Source of the DNA: JANRIG01 sp033765235
Lineage (GTDB): Bacteria; Bacteroidota; Bacteroidia; Cytophagales; UBA9547
DNA length: 64,000 bases
Assembly (NCBI GenBank): GCA_033765235.1
Contig: JANRIG010000022.1
Coordinates: 62,001-126,000, forward strand
Direction of reading: 5' to 3'
The notes below the pieces were generated by a model. The model did no database searches. It was given only the letters and a program-made list of their open reading frames with translations, and was not told the DNA's origin. Of the stretch, positions 51,903-61,464 are shown one piece after another; position 1 is the first letter of the stretch, and every line of letters starts with the position of its first letter. The translations under genes and the position numbers were made by a program.

Positions 51903-53252
51903 TTATGCTTCAAAATATGAGGTGTTGGCAGCTGTCAGATATACATCTTCTAAACAGCTAAATGAGGAATGGTTGCATTTGGCATAATGTATAATCATTT
52001 GCAATAGTTTTTGCCATTGTGTAAATACACCGTTATAAAACAGATGGTTGTGAAAGTTTACATTGAGTACTCCCCCTGTTTTTTTTATTTGTTCAGCTAT
52101 AGGTAGTATATATTCAAAGGCACTTTGCGCATCTTTGTATGCCAAATAATGGGCATAAAATAGGGTAGCATCCATGACAATGAGTGGTATTTCTATCACT
52201 TTGGTATGTGTAAGTGTCTGAAAGTCAAATAATAAATATGGGTAAGAAGTGCCATTTCTAAAGCCCGGCATATCGTTGAAGCCTAATGTGCTGTCATACT
52301 TTATGCTTGTGTGCTGCAAAATGTGAGGGGTAGATAGGGCATTGTACATCAAAAAGTGATACCTGCATCCTGATACTCTACGATGTATGTTAGCTATATT
52401 TTCTTTCATTATAGCTTCATTTTCAGAGGCTTCAAAGCCGGGGTGTAGGGCTATTTCTATATCTTTGCCTATTTTTTCTAATATTTTTGCTACATCACTC
52501 ATATCATAGTCTGCATTGCGATAACCTTTGTAAGCACCCCTTACAGGCAAGAAAAACAAAGTAGGCTTATACCCTGATGTTTTTGAATTTATTAATATGC
52601 TATTAAAATTATTTGTTATGTATTTGCCTGATATATAGTCTGTCAGTATGCTTACACATGCAACTGTGTTATATTTTTTCAGGTGTTGCAATAAATATAT
52701 TTTCCATGTTTTTTTCACAATATCTACATCATGAGTCACTGATGTGATGAATTTGCCATTAGATAAATATATATTTTGTAAGGTTATGCTATATACATTT
52801 TCTATGGCTTCTTTAAATATCAAAAAATAATAATTGACCACAGGTACTTGTACAGTACCTGTAATAGCCTGTATGCTATGAGGATAGGTAAAGCGCTGTA
52901 AATGATCTTTTGGTGCAAACAGCTCTTGCCAACTGCTAAGATAGTAAAATACTGATGATGCTATGTCAAAATCAAAAATGCACTTGTCTTCAGCAACATG
53001 ATATAGAGATGTAGGTATTGCCTCGTAAAAGAATATGGGTATCCGCTCATGATGATAAGTTATGTATGCTATTTGGGTAGGTATGCATTGTTTAGATTCA
53101 AAAAAACTTTGGGCTGTATCAGGCACCTTTATTTTGGCACCTTCAAGCAGGAGGTGGCGCAGTTGTGCAATATCCATTCCTGTGGGTTTATATACTAATA
53201 AAAAATTGTCTATAAAGTAGTGCAACCTATGTGCAAAAGTAGGTGACTTCAT
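51903..53252 (-). CDS. Polysaccharide deacetylase family protein with N-terminal DUF7033-like domain
   Basis: This 449-residue protein without an evident signal peptide has a helical N-terminal region (1-190) and a C-terminal NodB-like deacetylase. Motif 1 is THDVD (metal aspartates), motif 2 is ALHPGFEAS and a later FHNHLF resembles the last histidine motif. Family members remove acyl groups from carbohydrate polymers. The start overlaps the menD stop by 4 bases, so the two are co-translated, although no biochemical link is apparent. Confidence 0.78.
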   Translation of the reverse strand: MKSPTFAHRLHYFIDNFLLVYKPTGMDIAQLRHLLLEGAKIKVPDTAQSFFESKQCIPTQIAYITYHHERIPIFFYEAIPTSLYHVAEDKCIFDFDIASSVFYYLSSWQELFAPKDHLQRFTYPHSIQAITGTVQVPVVNYYFLIFKEAIENVYSITLQNIYLSNGKFITSVTHDVDIVKKTWKIYLLQHLKKYNTVACVSILTDYISGKYITNNFNSILINSKTSGYKPTLFFLPVRGAYKGYRNADYDMSDVAKILEKIGKDIEIALHPGFEASENEAIMKENIANIHRRVSGCRYHFLMYNALSTPHILQHTSIKYDSTLGFNDMPGFRNGTSYPYLLFDFQTLTHTKVIEIPLIVMDATLFYAHYLAYKDAQSAFEYILPIAEQIKKTGGVLNVNFHNHLFYNGVFTQWQKLLQMIIHYAKCNHSSFSCLEDVYLTAANTSYFEA

Positions 53253-54922
53253 GACAATTGAAGGTGTTTTTCAAAATCTGATAAATATTGGGCATTGAGC
53301 TGTGCATCGGTCTCTATCTCAAGTATATGGCAACCATTTTTTTGCAAAAAAGCAGATATTGTAATTTGAAATTCATCTAATTTTTGTACCAATGTATAGC
53401 CTATGCCGTAATGTGCAGCTATATGTTGCGCTCCATATGGTTGGTGTCCGGCAAAGTAGGTGCTGTTTTCGGGTAGTTGCTTAGGTCCGGGAAGGGTATG
53501 AAATATACCTCCCGAATGATTGTTGAAAACTATAATTTTAAGATTATCGGGTATATCATTGTGCCAGAGCGCATTTTTGTCGTACAAAAATGCCATATCT
53601 CCGGTAATGAGTATGTTTGTCAAGGCAGTATTAGCCCATGTATATCCTACCGCTGTAGAGGTGCAACCATCAATGCCACTGGTACCTCTATTGCAATAAT
53701 ATGAGATATGTAACTTGCTCACATAGTTTAAATACCTTATAGGCAAGCTATTAGACAGATGTAGTGCCACCCTTTCAGGTAAAGCATTGATAATATGGTA
53801 AAAATATATGAGTTCTGCATCGCTGGCATGATTATCCAAATATTGGTATTTGGTTTTTGTAATAGAACTATATATATTATGCCATGCTTCATAATATCTA
53901 ATATCAGGGTTTATATTTATGTTTTTTATTAAATTAACAAAAAATATGCTTGGCTTCATCGGAATATATTGTGTAATAGTTTGCATAGGGTCTATAAACC
54001 TACTTTCTATGCCTATATGCAAATGATGGGCAGGTTTATATTTCGTAAAATATTGTTTTATGGCTTTTGAAACCATATTTGCACCTATGGTAATGAGTAT
54101 ATCAGGTTTGAGCTCTTCTCCCGCATGTGCAAATAGTGCTTGAAAACAACTGTTTATTATACCTTCACTTTGAATGTTTGACAATGGCTCTCCTATGATT
54201 GTGATGTTTTTGAGAAAAGGCACCAATGCTATATTAAGAGAGTCATCAGGTACTTGTTGACCTGCCAGTATGACTATTTTGGTATTTTGACTTACTATTT
54301 TTTCAATATATTTCCAAGTAGTATCAGATACATTGAGTGTAGGGCTGTGTTTTTTGCTAATAATTATGCTTTTGTCATATACCATACTGTCGGTGTGCTG
54401 AGGATATAGTGGCTCACGGAGTGGTACATTGATATGTACAGGACCGTATGGCAAGCTGTACGCCTCATTATAAGCATCTTGAGCCATACGTGCAGTGGCA
54501 TATTTGGCATCTGAGTGGATTTTGTCTACAGGTAAAGAATAATAATTTTTTGCATGGAATCCATATAGCCTGTCTTGATACACAGATTGCCCTTCGCGCT
54601 GCCCTATCCACTCCGGAGGCCTGTCTGCAGTAATGATAAGCAGTGGTATTTGCTGAAAGTATGCCTCTGCTACAGCCGGATAAAGATTAATGGCCGCAGT
54701 GCCTGATGTGGTAATGACAGCCACAGGTTTTTGCAGATGTGCAGCTATGCCAAGTGCTATATATCCTGCACTGCGCTCATCAAATACAACTTTGCACGTA
54801 ATGCCTGCGGTGCGTGCAAAGGCAATGGTAAGAGGTGCACTGCGGCTTCCGGGGCACACTATCACATGGGTGAGCCCGAGGCTTTGCAATAGTGGAGCTA
54901 TATTTATAGAATAATCCATCAA
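53249..54922 (-). CDS. menD: 2-succinyl-5-enolpyruvyl-6-hydroxy-3-cyclohexene-1-carboxylate synthase
   Basis: This 557-residue thiamine-diphosphate enzyme condenses 2-oxoglutarate with isochorismate in menaquinone synthesis. Landmarks are VIVCPGSRSAPLTIAFAR (near 18-35) with the catalytic glutamate in FDERSAGYIALG. The thiamine-diphosphate/magnesium site in the C-domain reads GTSGIDGCTSTAVGYTWA then ITGDMAFLYDKNAL and NNHSGGIFHTLPG. Two in-frame starts occur, ATG-ATG at 54922 and 54919. Other men genes are absent, although a polyprenyl synthase is at 2609. TPP dependence links it loosely to the thiamine receptor. Confidence 0.95.
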   Translation of the reverse strand: MMDYSINIAPLLQSLGLTHVIVCPGSRSAPLTIAFARTAGITCKVVFDERSAGYIALGIAAHLQKPVAVITTSGTAAINLYPAVAEAYFQQIPLLIITADRPPEWIGQREGQSVYQDRLYGFHAKNYYSLPVDKIHSDAKYATARMAQDAYNEAYSLPYGPVHINVPLREPLYPQHTDSMVYDKSIIISKKHSPTLNVSDTTWKYIEKIVSQNTKIVILAGQQVPDDSLNIALVPFLKNITIIGEPLSNIQSEGIINSCFQALFAHAGEELKPDILITIGANMVSKAIKQYFTKYKPAHHLHIGIESRFIDPMQTITQYIPMKPSIFFVNLIKNININPDIRYYEAWHNIYSSITKTKYQYLDNHASDAELIYFYHIINALPERVALHLSNSLPIRYLNYVSKLHISYYCNRGTSGIDGCTSTAVGYTWANTALTNILITGDMAFLYDKNALWHNDIPDNLKIIVFNNHSGGIFHTLPGPKQLPENSTYFAGHQPYGAQHIAAHYGIGYTLVQKLDEFQITISAFLQKNGCHILEIETDAQLNAQYLSDFEKHLQLS

Positions 54923-54990
54923 AAATTATATAGCAGCAAACTTACATAATGTAGTGCAAAAAATAATAATATTGTGACTTATCCATTGTA

Positions 54991-56538
54991 TTGGCTCAAA
55001 TCATAGACCTCATACTGCCTCCACACATAGCATTTGCTCCCGAGGCATTGCAAAATTATGTATTTGACCAATATGCTCATCTTCAGCCTCATGATTATGT
55101 ATTGCTCAGGCGCTCCATAGATGCACGCAGCAGAGAAATAAAGGTAAATATAAAGCTGAAATTATTGGAAAAAGGCGAAATACATATACCCATACAATAC
55201 ACATTGCCCAATACAAATGTATCCGCCAAACCTCCCGTGAATATCATAGGTTGTGGACCTGCAGGTATGTTTGCAGCACTCAAAGTGATAGAGCTTGGCT
55301 GCAAGCCTGTCATATTTGAAAGAGGCAAAACAGTGAAAGACCGCAGAAGAGATTTGGCCAATATTACCAAGCACCATACCATAAATCCTCACTCAAACTA
55401 TTGCTTTGGTGAGGGTGGAGCAGGTACCTACTCCGACGGCAAATTGTACACACGGTCGCACAAAAGAGGTGACGTAGAGCGAATATTGGAGATATTTGTA
55501 GCACATGGAGCCTCTCCCAATATACTTGCCGATGCTCATCCTCACATAGGCACTAATAAGCTGCCCCAAATAGTGGAAAACATGCGCAATACCATCATTA
55601 ATTGTGGAGGCGAAATACATTTTGACACCCATATTACAGATTTTGATATAAAAAACAATACTATCAAATCTGTCATAAGTGGTACTAATGAATATGCTGC
55701 CAAGAGCACCATACTGGCTAGCGGTCACTCAGCAAGAGATATATTTTATTTACTACACCAAAAAAATATACAGATAGAGGCTAAGCCATTTGCACTGGGA
55801 GTGCGTGCAGAACATCCCCAATCTTTGATAGACAGCATACAGTACCACACTCATGAGCGTGGGCAGTACTTACCTCCTGCCAGCTATTCGCTGGTGGCTC
55901 AGGTGCCTTATGATGGAGCAGAAAAAGGGGTTTTTTCATTTTGTATGTGTCCGGGTGGTATCATTGCTCCTTGTGCCACAGCTCAGGGCGAGGTAGTAGT
56001 AAACGGATGGTCGCCCAGTGGGCGCAACAATGAGTATGCCAACTCAGGTGTGGTGGTGCAGGTAGATGCAAGTGATTGGAAGTCAGACTCCCCGCTATCT
56101 GCATTGCATTTTCAAGAGGCGGTTGAGCTAAAGGCGTGTACCATGGCTGGCAATACACAAACTGCACCTGCACAGCGTATGGCAGATTTTGTAAGTGGCA
56201 AAGTAAGTAATGATATAGGCAGTACTTCGTATTTGCCGGGAGTAGTGTCGAGTGACTTAAATATGCTGTTGCCTCCACAAATATCATCAAGGCTCAGGGA
56301 GGCATTTATATTATTTGGCAAAAAAATGAAAGGATACTATACCAATGAGGCACATTTGGTAGCGGTGGAAAGCCGTACCTCATCGCCGGTACGCATACCC
56401 AGACATGCAGAAAAATTGCACCATGTGCAAATAAATAATCTTTTTCCATGTGGCGAAGGTGCAGGCTATGCCGGAGGCATAGTATCGGCAGCCATGGATG
56501 GTGAGCGGTGTGCAGTATGTGCAGTTTTGAATGAGTGA
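54991..56538 (+). CDS. FAD-dependent dehydrogenase (COG2509 family)
   Basis: This 515-residue flavoprotein has an N-terminal extra domain (1-80) and then a Rossmann FAD-binding site GCGPAGM (87-93). The next block, NYCFGEGGAGTYSDGKLYTR, is characteristic of COG2509. CMCPGG and the C-terminal GEGAGYAGGIVSAAMDG complete the FAD pocket. The substrate is unknown. The start is a TTG at 54991, the only candidate that begins at the conserved N-terminus. It is divergent from menD with a 68-base gap. Confidence 0.88.
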   Translation: MAQIIDLILPPHIAFAPEALQNYVFDQYAHLQPHDYVLLRRSIDARSREIKVNIKLKLLEKGEIHIPIQYTLPNTNVSAKPPVNIIGCGPAGMFAALKVIELGCKPVIFERGKTVKDRRRDLANITKHHTINPHSNYCFGEGGAGTYSDGKLYTRSHKRGDVERILEIFVAHGASPNILADAHPHIGTNKLPQIVENMRNTIINCGGEIHFDTHITDFDIKNNTIKSVISGTNEYAAKSTILASGHSARDIFYLLHQKNIQIEAKPFALGVRAEHPQSLIDSIQYHTHERGQYLPPASYSLVAQVPYDGAEKGVFSFCMCPGGIIAPCATAQGEVVVNGWSPSGRNNEYANSGVVVQVDASDWKSDSPLSALHFQEAVELKACTMAGNTQTAPAQRMADFVSGKVSNDIGSTSYLPGVVSSDLNMLLPPQISSRLREAFILFGKKMKGYYTNEAHLVAVESRTSSPVRIPRHAEKLHHVQINNLFPCGEGAGYAGGIVSAAMDGERCAVCAVLNE

Positions 56539-56793
56539 TTGAATACGTCACTGCGAGCGTAGCGAAGCAGTGTCACCGCACGATTCCGTATTATTATTTG
56601 AATACTTAGTTACAAATTAAGTATAGCTCTTATTATTTGCTGCACAAACTACGAAGGTCATGGTGGGTGTTCTGTGTACCACAGAACACGGAAAAGGAAT
56701 TAAATCTTCAATTTAAAATTTTAACTTTAAACTTTGCCCTTTCCTACTGCCCCTTGTCTGCAACACAAATTTTCAATCTGCAATGTCAAGCTT
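56539..56793. other. Intergenic region with REP-like palindrome
   Basis: This 255-base space between convergent genes holds the REP-like copy at 56545-56574 and a T/A-rich stretch. An open frame at 56637-56939 is the shadow of lipA. Confidence 0.5.
56545..56574 (+). repeat. REP-like palindrome, copy 2
   Basis: The core cactgcgagcgtagcgaagc plus agtgt has self-complementary ends CACTGC and GCAGTG. It matches the copy at 30715-30743 except at a few bases. It lies 7 bases after the COG2509 gene stop. Confidence 0.65.
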
Positions 56794-57669
56794 CTATATA
56801 TGTCGCTCGGCATGATAGCTTGACCTTACCAATGGACCTGATTCTACATACGCAAAGCCGAGCTTCAATCCTTGCTCTTTGTAGTATGCAAATGTATCCG
56901 GGTGTATGTATTCTCTCACCTCAAGGTGCAGTTTGGTAGGTTGCAGGTATTGCCCGAGCGTGAGCACATCCAGCCCATGGTTTAATAGGTCGTTCATAGT
57001 TTGCAACACTTCATCTTTGGTCTCGCCAAGCCCAAGCATGATGCCTGATTTGGTGCGTTTGCCATATGCTTTTGTACGCTTTATTTGCTCTAAGCTACGC
57101 TCATATTTGGCTTGTGGGCGCACCATTCTATAGAGCCTTTGCACGGTTTCCATATTGTGCGACACTACTTCCTGCCCCGGCGATATCATATGCGTAAGTG
57201 CCTCCCAGTTGCCCTTAGTATCAGGAATAAGGGTCTCAATGGTGGTATCAGGGTTCATATTTTTTACCTCTTTCACTGTATTGTGCCATATTTCTGCCCC
57301 ACGGTCAGGCAGTTCATCACGATTTACGGAGGTAATCACAGCATGTTTTACCTTCATGAGTTTTATGGCTTGGGCTACTCTTGCAGGTTCGTCAGTGTCA
57401 TATTCATGAGGTTTGCCTGTAGCCACAGCACAAAAAGTGCAACTGCGAGTGCATACATTGCCCAATATCATAAAGGTTGCGGTGCCTTCGCCCCAGCATT
57501 CGCCCATGTTGGGGCAGTTGCCACTTTGGCAAATGGTATGTAGCTTATATTCATCTACAATTTTGCGCACATGGGTATAATTTTCACCAATGGGTAGCTT
57601 TACACGTAGCCAATCCGGGCGTTTTATTTTGGTTTCAATCTTATTTTCTATTACAGGCAGCTCTATCAT
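56794..57669 (-). CDS. lipA: Lipoyl synthase
   Basis: This 291-residue radical SAM enzyme inserts two sulfurs into octanoyl groups on lipoyl domains. The auxiliary cluster cysteines are C47, C52 and C58 (ICQSGNCPNMGEC). The radical SAM cluster is C73, C77 and C80 (CTRSCTFC). The conserved RSSY serine is near the C-terminus (VRSSYHA). Substrates include the lipoyl domain of OdhB encoded at 42998. lipB is not in the window. Confidence 0.97.
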   Translation of the reverse strand: MIELPVIENKIETKIKRPDWLRVKLPIGENYTHVRKIVDEYKLHTICQSGNCPNMGECWGEGTATFMILGNVCTRSCTFCAVATGKPHEYDTDEPARVAQAIKLMKVKHAVITSVNRDELPDRGAEIWHNTVKEVKNMNPDTTIETLIPDTKGNWEALTHMISPGQEVVSHNMETVQRLYRMVRPQAKYERSLEQIKRTKAYGKRTKSGIMLGLGETKDEVLQTMNDLLNHGLDVLTLGQYLQPTKLHLEVREYIHPDTFAYYKEQGLKLGFAYVESGPLVRSSYHAERHI

Positions 57670-57682
57670 TGTCAGGGTTTTA

Positions 57683-58465
57683 TTATCTTATTCCTATATA
57701 TAAATTGAAAAATATAGAAGTGAAAAAACTGTTATTTACAGTTTTGGGCAGCATCACTATTTTTTTAGGAAATTGCTCCAACATAACACCTACTTCCAAG
57801 CCGGACACACTATTGCGATAGTGCCCAAACTCAAAGTTAAGGGATGTTTTTGCATGAAACCCTAAGTAATTGATGGTTTCGCCCCATCCTTTAAAAAAAC
57901 TGTCGCTGCCGTATACATCAGCATCGCTGAAGTTTGGTGAGTAAGGCACGGCTATGAGATCATAGTTTTCATCTACTTTTCTTACATAATATGGTTTTTT
58001 TATACCCCATGATGGGCCTGCAGCATTTATCCAACTTACTTGCACCCCTTCGTCGGGGCTTTTGCGAAATATTACTATTTCTTTGCCTGCATTGAGCCTC
58101 ATTACAAAAAAATATGATTCTTGCCCGATAGACCACTCTTGCGGGGCATATCTATAATAGCCATTGTCTATTTTGAGGGGTTGTGCAGTGATAGCTCCAA
58201 ACTCTTTAGGATGCTCTATATTCACAAACTCCCATGATAGTATATTATACCTCAGTTGTGATTTTTTGGTTTGTATGGCAAATTTTATATTTACACCTCC
58301 TAATATGCCTGCGTTGGTATTCCAGTTGAGCCCGTAGGTAAATTCTTTGTCATATTCCTGCTGCTCCTGATTATCGTCGGCTTCATAACGTTCAGGTTTT
58401 TGGGCATATGCCGTCATTAATATTAAATAAAAAATGATTATATAAACAAAACGATATATTTTCAC
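57683..58465 (-). CDS. Predicted outer-membrane beta-barrel protein
   Basis: This 260-residue protein has a signal peptide ending TAYAQ (about residue 21), an acidic linker (EADDNQEQQEYDKE) and then alternating strands ending in FFNLYIGIR. Regular strand pairs such as TYGLNWNTNAGILGGVNIKFA and SYFFVMRLNAGKEIVIF suggest a barrel of about 10 strands. I do not recognise a defined family. It lies 13 bases upstream of lipA on the same strand and may share its transcript. A functional link is not evident. Confidence 0.7.
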   Translation of the reverse strand: MKIYRFVYIIIFYLILMTAYAQKPERYEADDNQEQQEYDKEFTYGLNWNTNAGILGGVNIKFAIQTKKSQLRYNILSWEFVNIEHPKEFGAITAQPLKIDNGYYRYAPQEWSIGQESYFFVMRLNAGKEIVIFRKSPDEGVQVSWINAAGPSWGIKKPYYVRKVDENYDLIAVPYSPNFSDADVYGSDSFFKGWGETINYLGFHAKTSLNFEFGHYRNSVSGLEVGVMLEQFPKKIVMLPKTVNNSFFTSIFFNLYIGIR

Positions 58466-58502
58466 GGTGTAAATATACTTTCATTTCATACAACAAAAAA
58501 AT

Positions 58503-58907
58503 ATGGCTACCTCCGAAGTGATATATTTGGGCACATTACGCACCAAAGCCACCCATCATCTCTCCGGCATGGAAATAATAACTGATGCTCCAACAGACAA
58601 TGAGGGGATGGGAGGAGCATTTTCGCCGACTGACATGGTAGCTACAGCTTTGGGCAGTTGTATGCTCACTACTATGGGCATTGTAGCCCGCAGGCATGAT
58701 ATAGATTTGCAAGGCATAAGTGTAAGTGTGACCAAGGTAATGGCACCACAGCCACGCAGAATAGCAGAGATACATATTATTTTTGATTGGAATGGGTTTA
58801 TTTTATCTTTAGACAACCAAATCAGGCTCAAAAACGCTGCTCTTACTTGCCCGGTAGCACTTAGCTTAGACCCTGAAATAAAACAGGTGGTTGATTTTGG
58901 ATATTAA
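58503..58907 (+). CDS. OsmC/Ohr family peroxiredoxin-like protein
   Basis: This 134-residue cytoplasmic protein belongs to the OsmC family, thiol-dependent peroxidases that reduce organic hydroperoxides. The two redox cysteines are C53 (ALGSCMLTT) and C116 (ALTCPVALS). TDAPTDNEGMGGAFSPTDM precedes the first. The N-terminus matches OsmC-like rather than Ohr proteins. The ATG at 58503 is the natural start. It is divergent from the barrel gene and has no operon partner. Confidence 0.88.
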   Translation: MATSEVIYLGTLRTKATHHLSGMEIITDAPTDNEGMGGAFSPTDMVATALGSCMLTTMGIVARRHDIDLQGISVSVTKVMAPQPRRIAEIHIIFDWNGFILSLDNQIRLKNAALTCPVALSLDPEIKQVVDFGY

Positions 58908-58949
58908 AAAAATGTTATTCGTTATATTATACAGGTTGCGTAGTTTTTG

Positions 58950-61280
58950 CTATTTATACTTGAGTATTTTAGAGTCAAGTTTTTGTATGGTGCCATCAGG
59001 TTTTTCTATATCTATCATGAGCACTTCGCCTGCTGAGTTTTCAAAATAAAAGAGTGTGATAGGGTGTAGACCTTTTTTGAGCACAGCTTGACCCTGCTTT
59101 AGGCTATTGCCATGTATACCATCATTGTCTATCAATAGTTTGTTGTCTACCATAAGTTTTGAGCCATCGTCTGAATAAAGATTAAATACATATCTTCCAT
59201 CTGTAGGCACATCTACAAAGCCCTCGAATATGAGGCCAATATAATCTTTTTTTGACCCTTTGGGGATAGATATATCATTTTGAACGCCTGATTTTATCAT
59301 TTTACCTTTTTGTAATATATCTGAAATTTGCAAAAAATTGCCTTCATAGTATGTATATCTTATGCCGGGCTGTATATTGACCTCTGCCACTGCAGGTGTA
59401 GGTTTCAGTTTGGTAAAGTGTGATGTGAGGGTAGGAAGTTCTTTGCCATTGGATAGATAAGCTTTTACGTTGAGTACTACATCAGCAGAGATGGTGATTA
59501 CCCCTCTATATCTCTGGGAGCGGTATGAAGGCTCAGACCCATCTATGGTGTACACCACCTTGTAGGTAGTGTCCGGCACATCTAAGTTTATCTTTATTTT
59601 GTCCATAAATACATAGTCGGTTTGCAAGCCTGATACATTCTGCACATAATAGTTGGTATGCATCATATCCAACCGTTCATAGTGTTTCATAAGTGCTGTT
59701 TTAAAATTGTAATAATTTTTGTTTTCAGGTTTTGTCCACAGAGCTTCAGCCAATGCACACATGCGAGGCAATACTTTTTCTTCAATGACTTCAGGTGTTT
59801 GCACCTCTTCTGTCCATAAGCAAGCCTGACCGCCAAGAATATATTTTTGGGCATCACCATTAAGCTCGTAGGGCATAGGGCTGAAATTGTACACTTTTTC
59901 GAGAGTAACTACGTTGGGGAATAGCTTTGCTTTGTATTCATCTTGACTATTGTCAAAATAGCAATGGGTGGTAGGGGCAAGTATACTATATTTGCCCATA
60001 TTGGCTGCATCAATGGCCGGCTTATAATTGCGCCATGCCATTACTACTGTTTTTTCAGGCAGTCCGCCCTCCATTACCTCGTCCCACCCTATCATGGTAC
60101 GTCCTTTTTGTTCTATTATTTTTTGTACTCTTTTTAGAAAATATGATTGTAGTTCGTCATAATTTTTGAGGTTGTTGGTCTTCATAAGAGCAGTGCACGA
60201 TGCACAATTAGCCCATTTTTTACGGTTAGCCTCGTCGCCTCCTACATGTATGTACGGAAATGGAAATAAAGCAGCTACTTCAGTATATATATCATCAATC
60301 AATTGATATACAGCACCATTAGACGGATCTAGCGGTTCAGAAAATTCATACAAACCTGCCGGGGCTACCGAGCGTGGAGCTTTAGAGCAGGAGTATTCAG
60401 GATATGCGGCAAGCAGGGCTTGGCTATGCCCCGGAAAGTCCAACTCCGGCAGCACATCTATGTATTTTGATTTGGCATATTGTACAATTTCTTTAATGTC
60501 TTCTTGGGTGTAAAAGCCACCATATTTGGGTTCGGCAGGGTCTATTTTTTTTCGGCTTCTTTCATCCATGTACCAGCGTTCGTCGCGACGGTCGTCGCGC
60601 CAGGCACCTACTTTTGTAAGTTTGGGGTATTTTTTTATTTCTATTCGCCACCCTTGGTCATCGCTAAGGTGCCAGTGAAACACATTGATTTTGTGCATGG
60701 CTAAGTAGTCTATATATCTTTTGATAATAATGGTAGGAAAAAAGTGCCTCGATACATCCAGATGCATGCCTCGCCATACAAAATTGGGTTCATCTCGTAT
60801 GCTTACCATAGGCAGCCTCAGGCTTTGCAACTTGAGTGCAGTACCTTTGGACTCTACCTTTGGGCTCATGAGTTGCAGCAAGGTCTGAGTGCCATAAAAT
60901 ATTCCTTGTGGGGTAGATGCCTCGATGGTGACATTGAGTGAGTCAATATTCAAGGTATAGGCTTCTTTGTTAGTAAATTTATTAGGGGTTAGTTTTAATA
61001 TTATACTTCGGTTTACAAACAAAAAATCTGACAATAACTCAGGTGCTATAGTGTAGCCTGTGGCATTATTTATTTTAGATGAAATATAATTTCCTATTTC
61101 TGTAAGCTCGTCATTTTTAGGGTCTATCAATATTTTAGAAGACTCATTAATTTCTAACCTTGTAGAAGATGCACTGTACTTTATATTATTTGGTTTTGGT
61201 ATTACAGGGTATGCAGATTGTGCATATATGGCTGAAAAACAGACACATAATAAAAAAAAAGAGTGAAATATATTTTTCAT
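58950..61280 (-). CDS. Beta-N-acetylhexosaminidase (GH20) with C-terminal PA14
   Basis: This 776-residue exported enzyme trims terminal GlcNAc/GalNAc residues using substrate-assisted catalysis. The order is a signal peptide (1-20), a GH20b N-domain (to about 150), a GH20 barrel with the catalytic pair D349-E350 in HVGGDEANRKKW, a chitobiase C-terminal beta domain (560-620, YTIDGSEPSYRSQRY), and a PA14 carbohydrate-binding domain (about 640-740, FNLYSDDGSKLMVDN). Chitin or host/peptidoglycan glycans are plausible substrates. No CAZyme cluster surrounds it. Confidence 0.93.
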   Translation of the reverse strand: MKNIFHSFFLLCVCFSAIYAQSAYPVIPKPNNIKYSASSTRLEINESSKILIDPKNDELTEIGNYISSKINNATGYTIAPELLSDFLFVNRSIILKLTPNKFTNKEAYTLNIDSLNVTIEASTPQGIFYGTQTLLQLMSPKVESKGTALKLQSLRLPMVSIRDEPNFVWRGMHLDVSRHFFPTIIIKRYIDYLAMHKINVFHWHLSDDQGWRIEIKKYPKLTKVGAWRDDRRDERWYMDERSRKKIDPAEPKYGGFYTQEDIKEIVQYAKSKYIDVLPELDFPGHSQALLAAYPEYSCSKAPRSVAPAGLYEFSEPLDPSNGAVYQLIDDIYTEVAALFPFPYIHVGGDEANRKKWANCASCTALMKTNNLKNYDELQSYFLKRVQKIIEQKGRTMIGWDEVMEGGLPEKTVVMAWRNYKPAIDAANMGKYSILAPTTHCYFDNSQDEYKAKLFPNVVTLEKVYNFSPMPYELNGDAQKYILGGQACLWTEEVQTPEVIEEKVLPRMCALAEALWTKPENKNYYNFKTALMKHYERLDMMHTNYYVQNVSGLQTDYVFMDKIKINLDVPDTTYKVVYTIDGSEPSYRSQRYRGVITISADVVLNVKAYLSNGKELPTLTSHFTKLKPTPAVAEVNIQPGIRYTYYEGNFLQISDILQKGKMIKSGVQNDISIPKGSKKDYIGLIFEGFVDVPTDGRYVFNLYSDDGSKLMVDNKLLIDNDGIHGNSLKQGQAVLKKGLHPITLFYFENSAGEVLMIDIEKPDGTIQKLDSKILKYK

Positions 61281-61464
61281 GGATGTATGAATTTGAGGTA
61301 AATGTAATATATTTTATACATATATTGTCATATCTGCACCATTATTTATATATAGATGAGGTATATGGTAATATATTTGTCAAGCCATATTTTAGTAATA
61401 TTTCGCTAAAAGTGGTGTGTCTTTTTAACTATTATTTAAATTAGCAACCAAAATATATCTGCTC

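Noticed and set aside
56637..56939. 100-codon plus-strand frame
   Set aside because: Its right half is antisense to lipA and its left half is low-complexity; it has no start context or family match.
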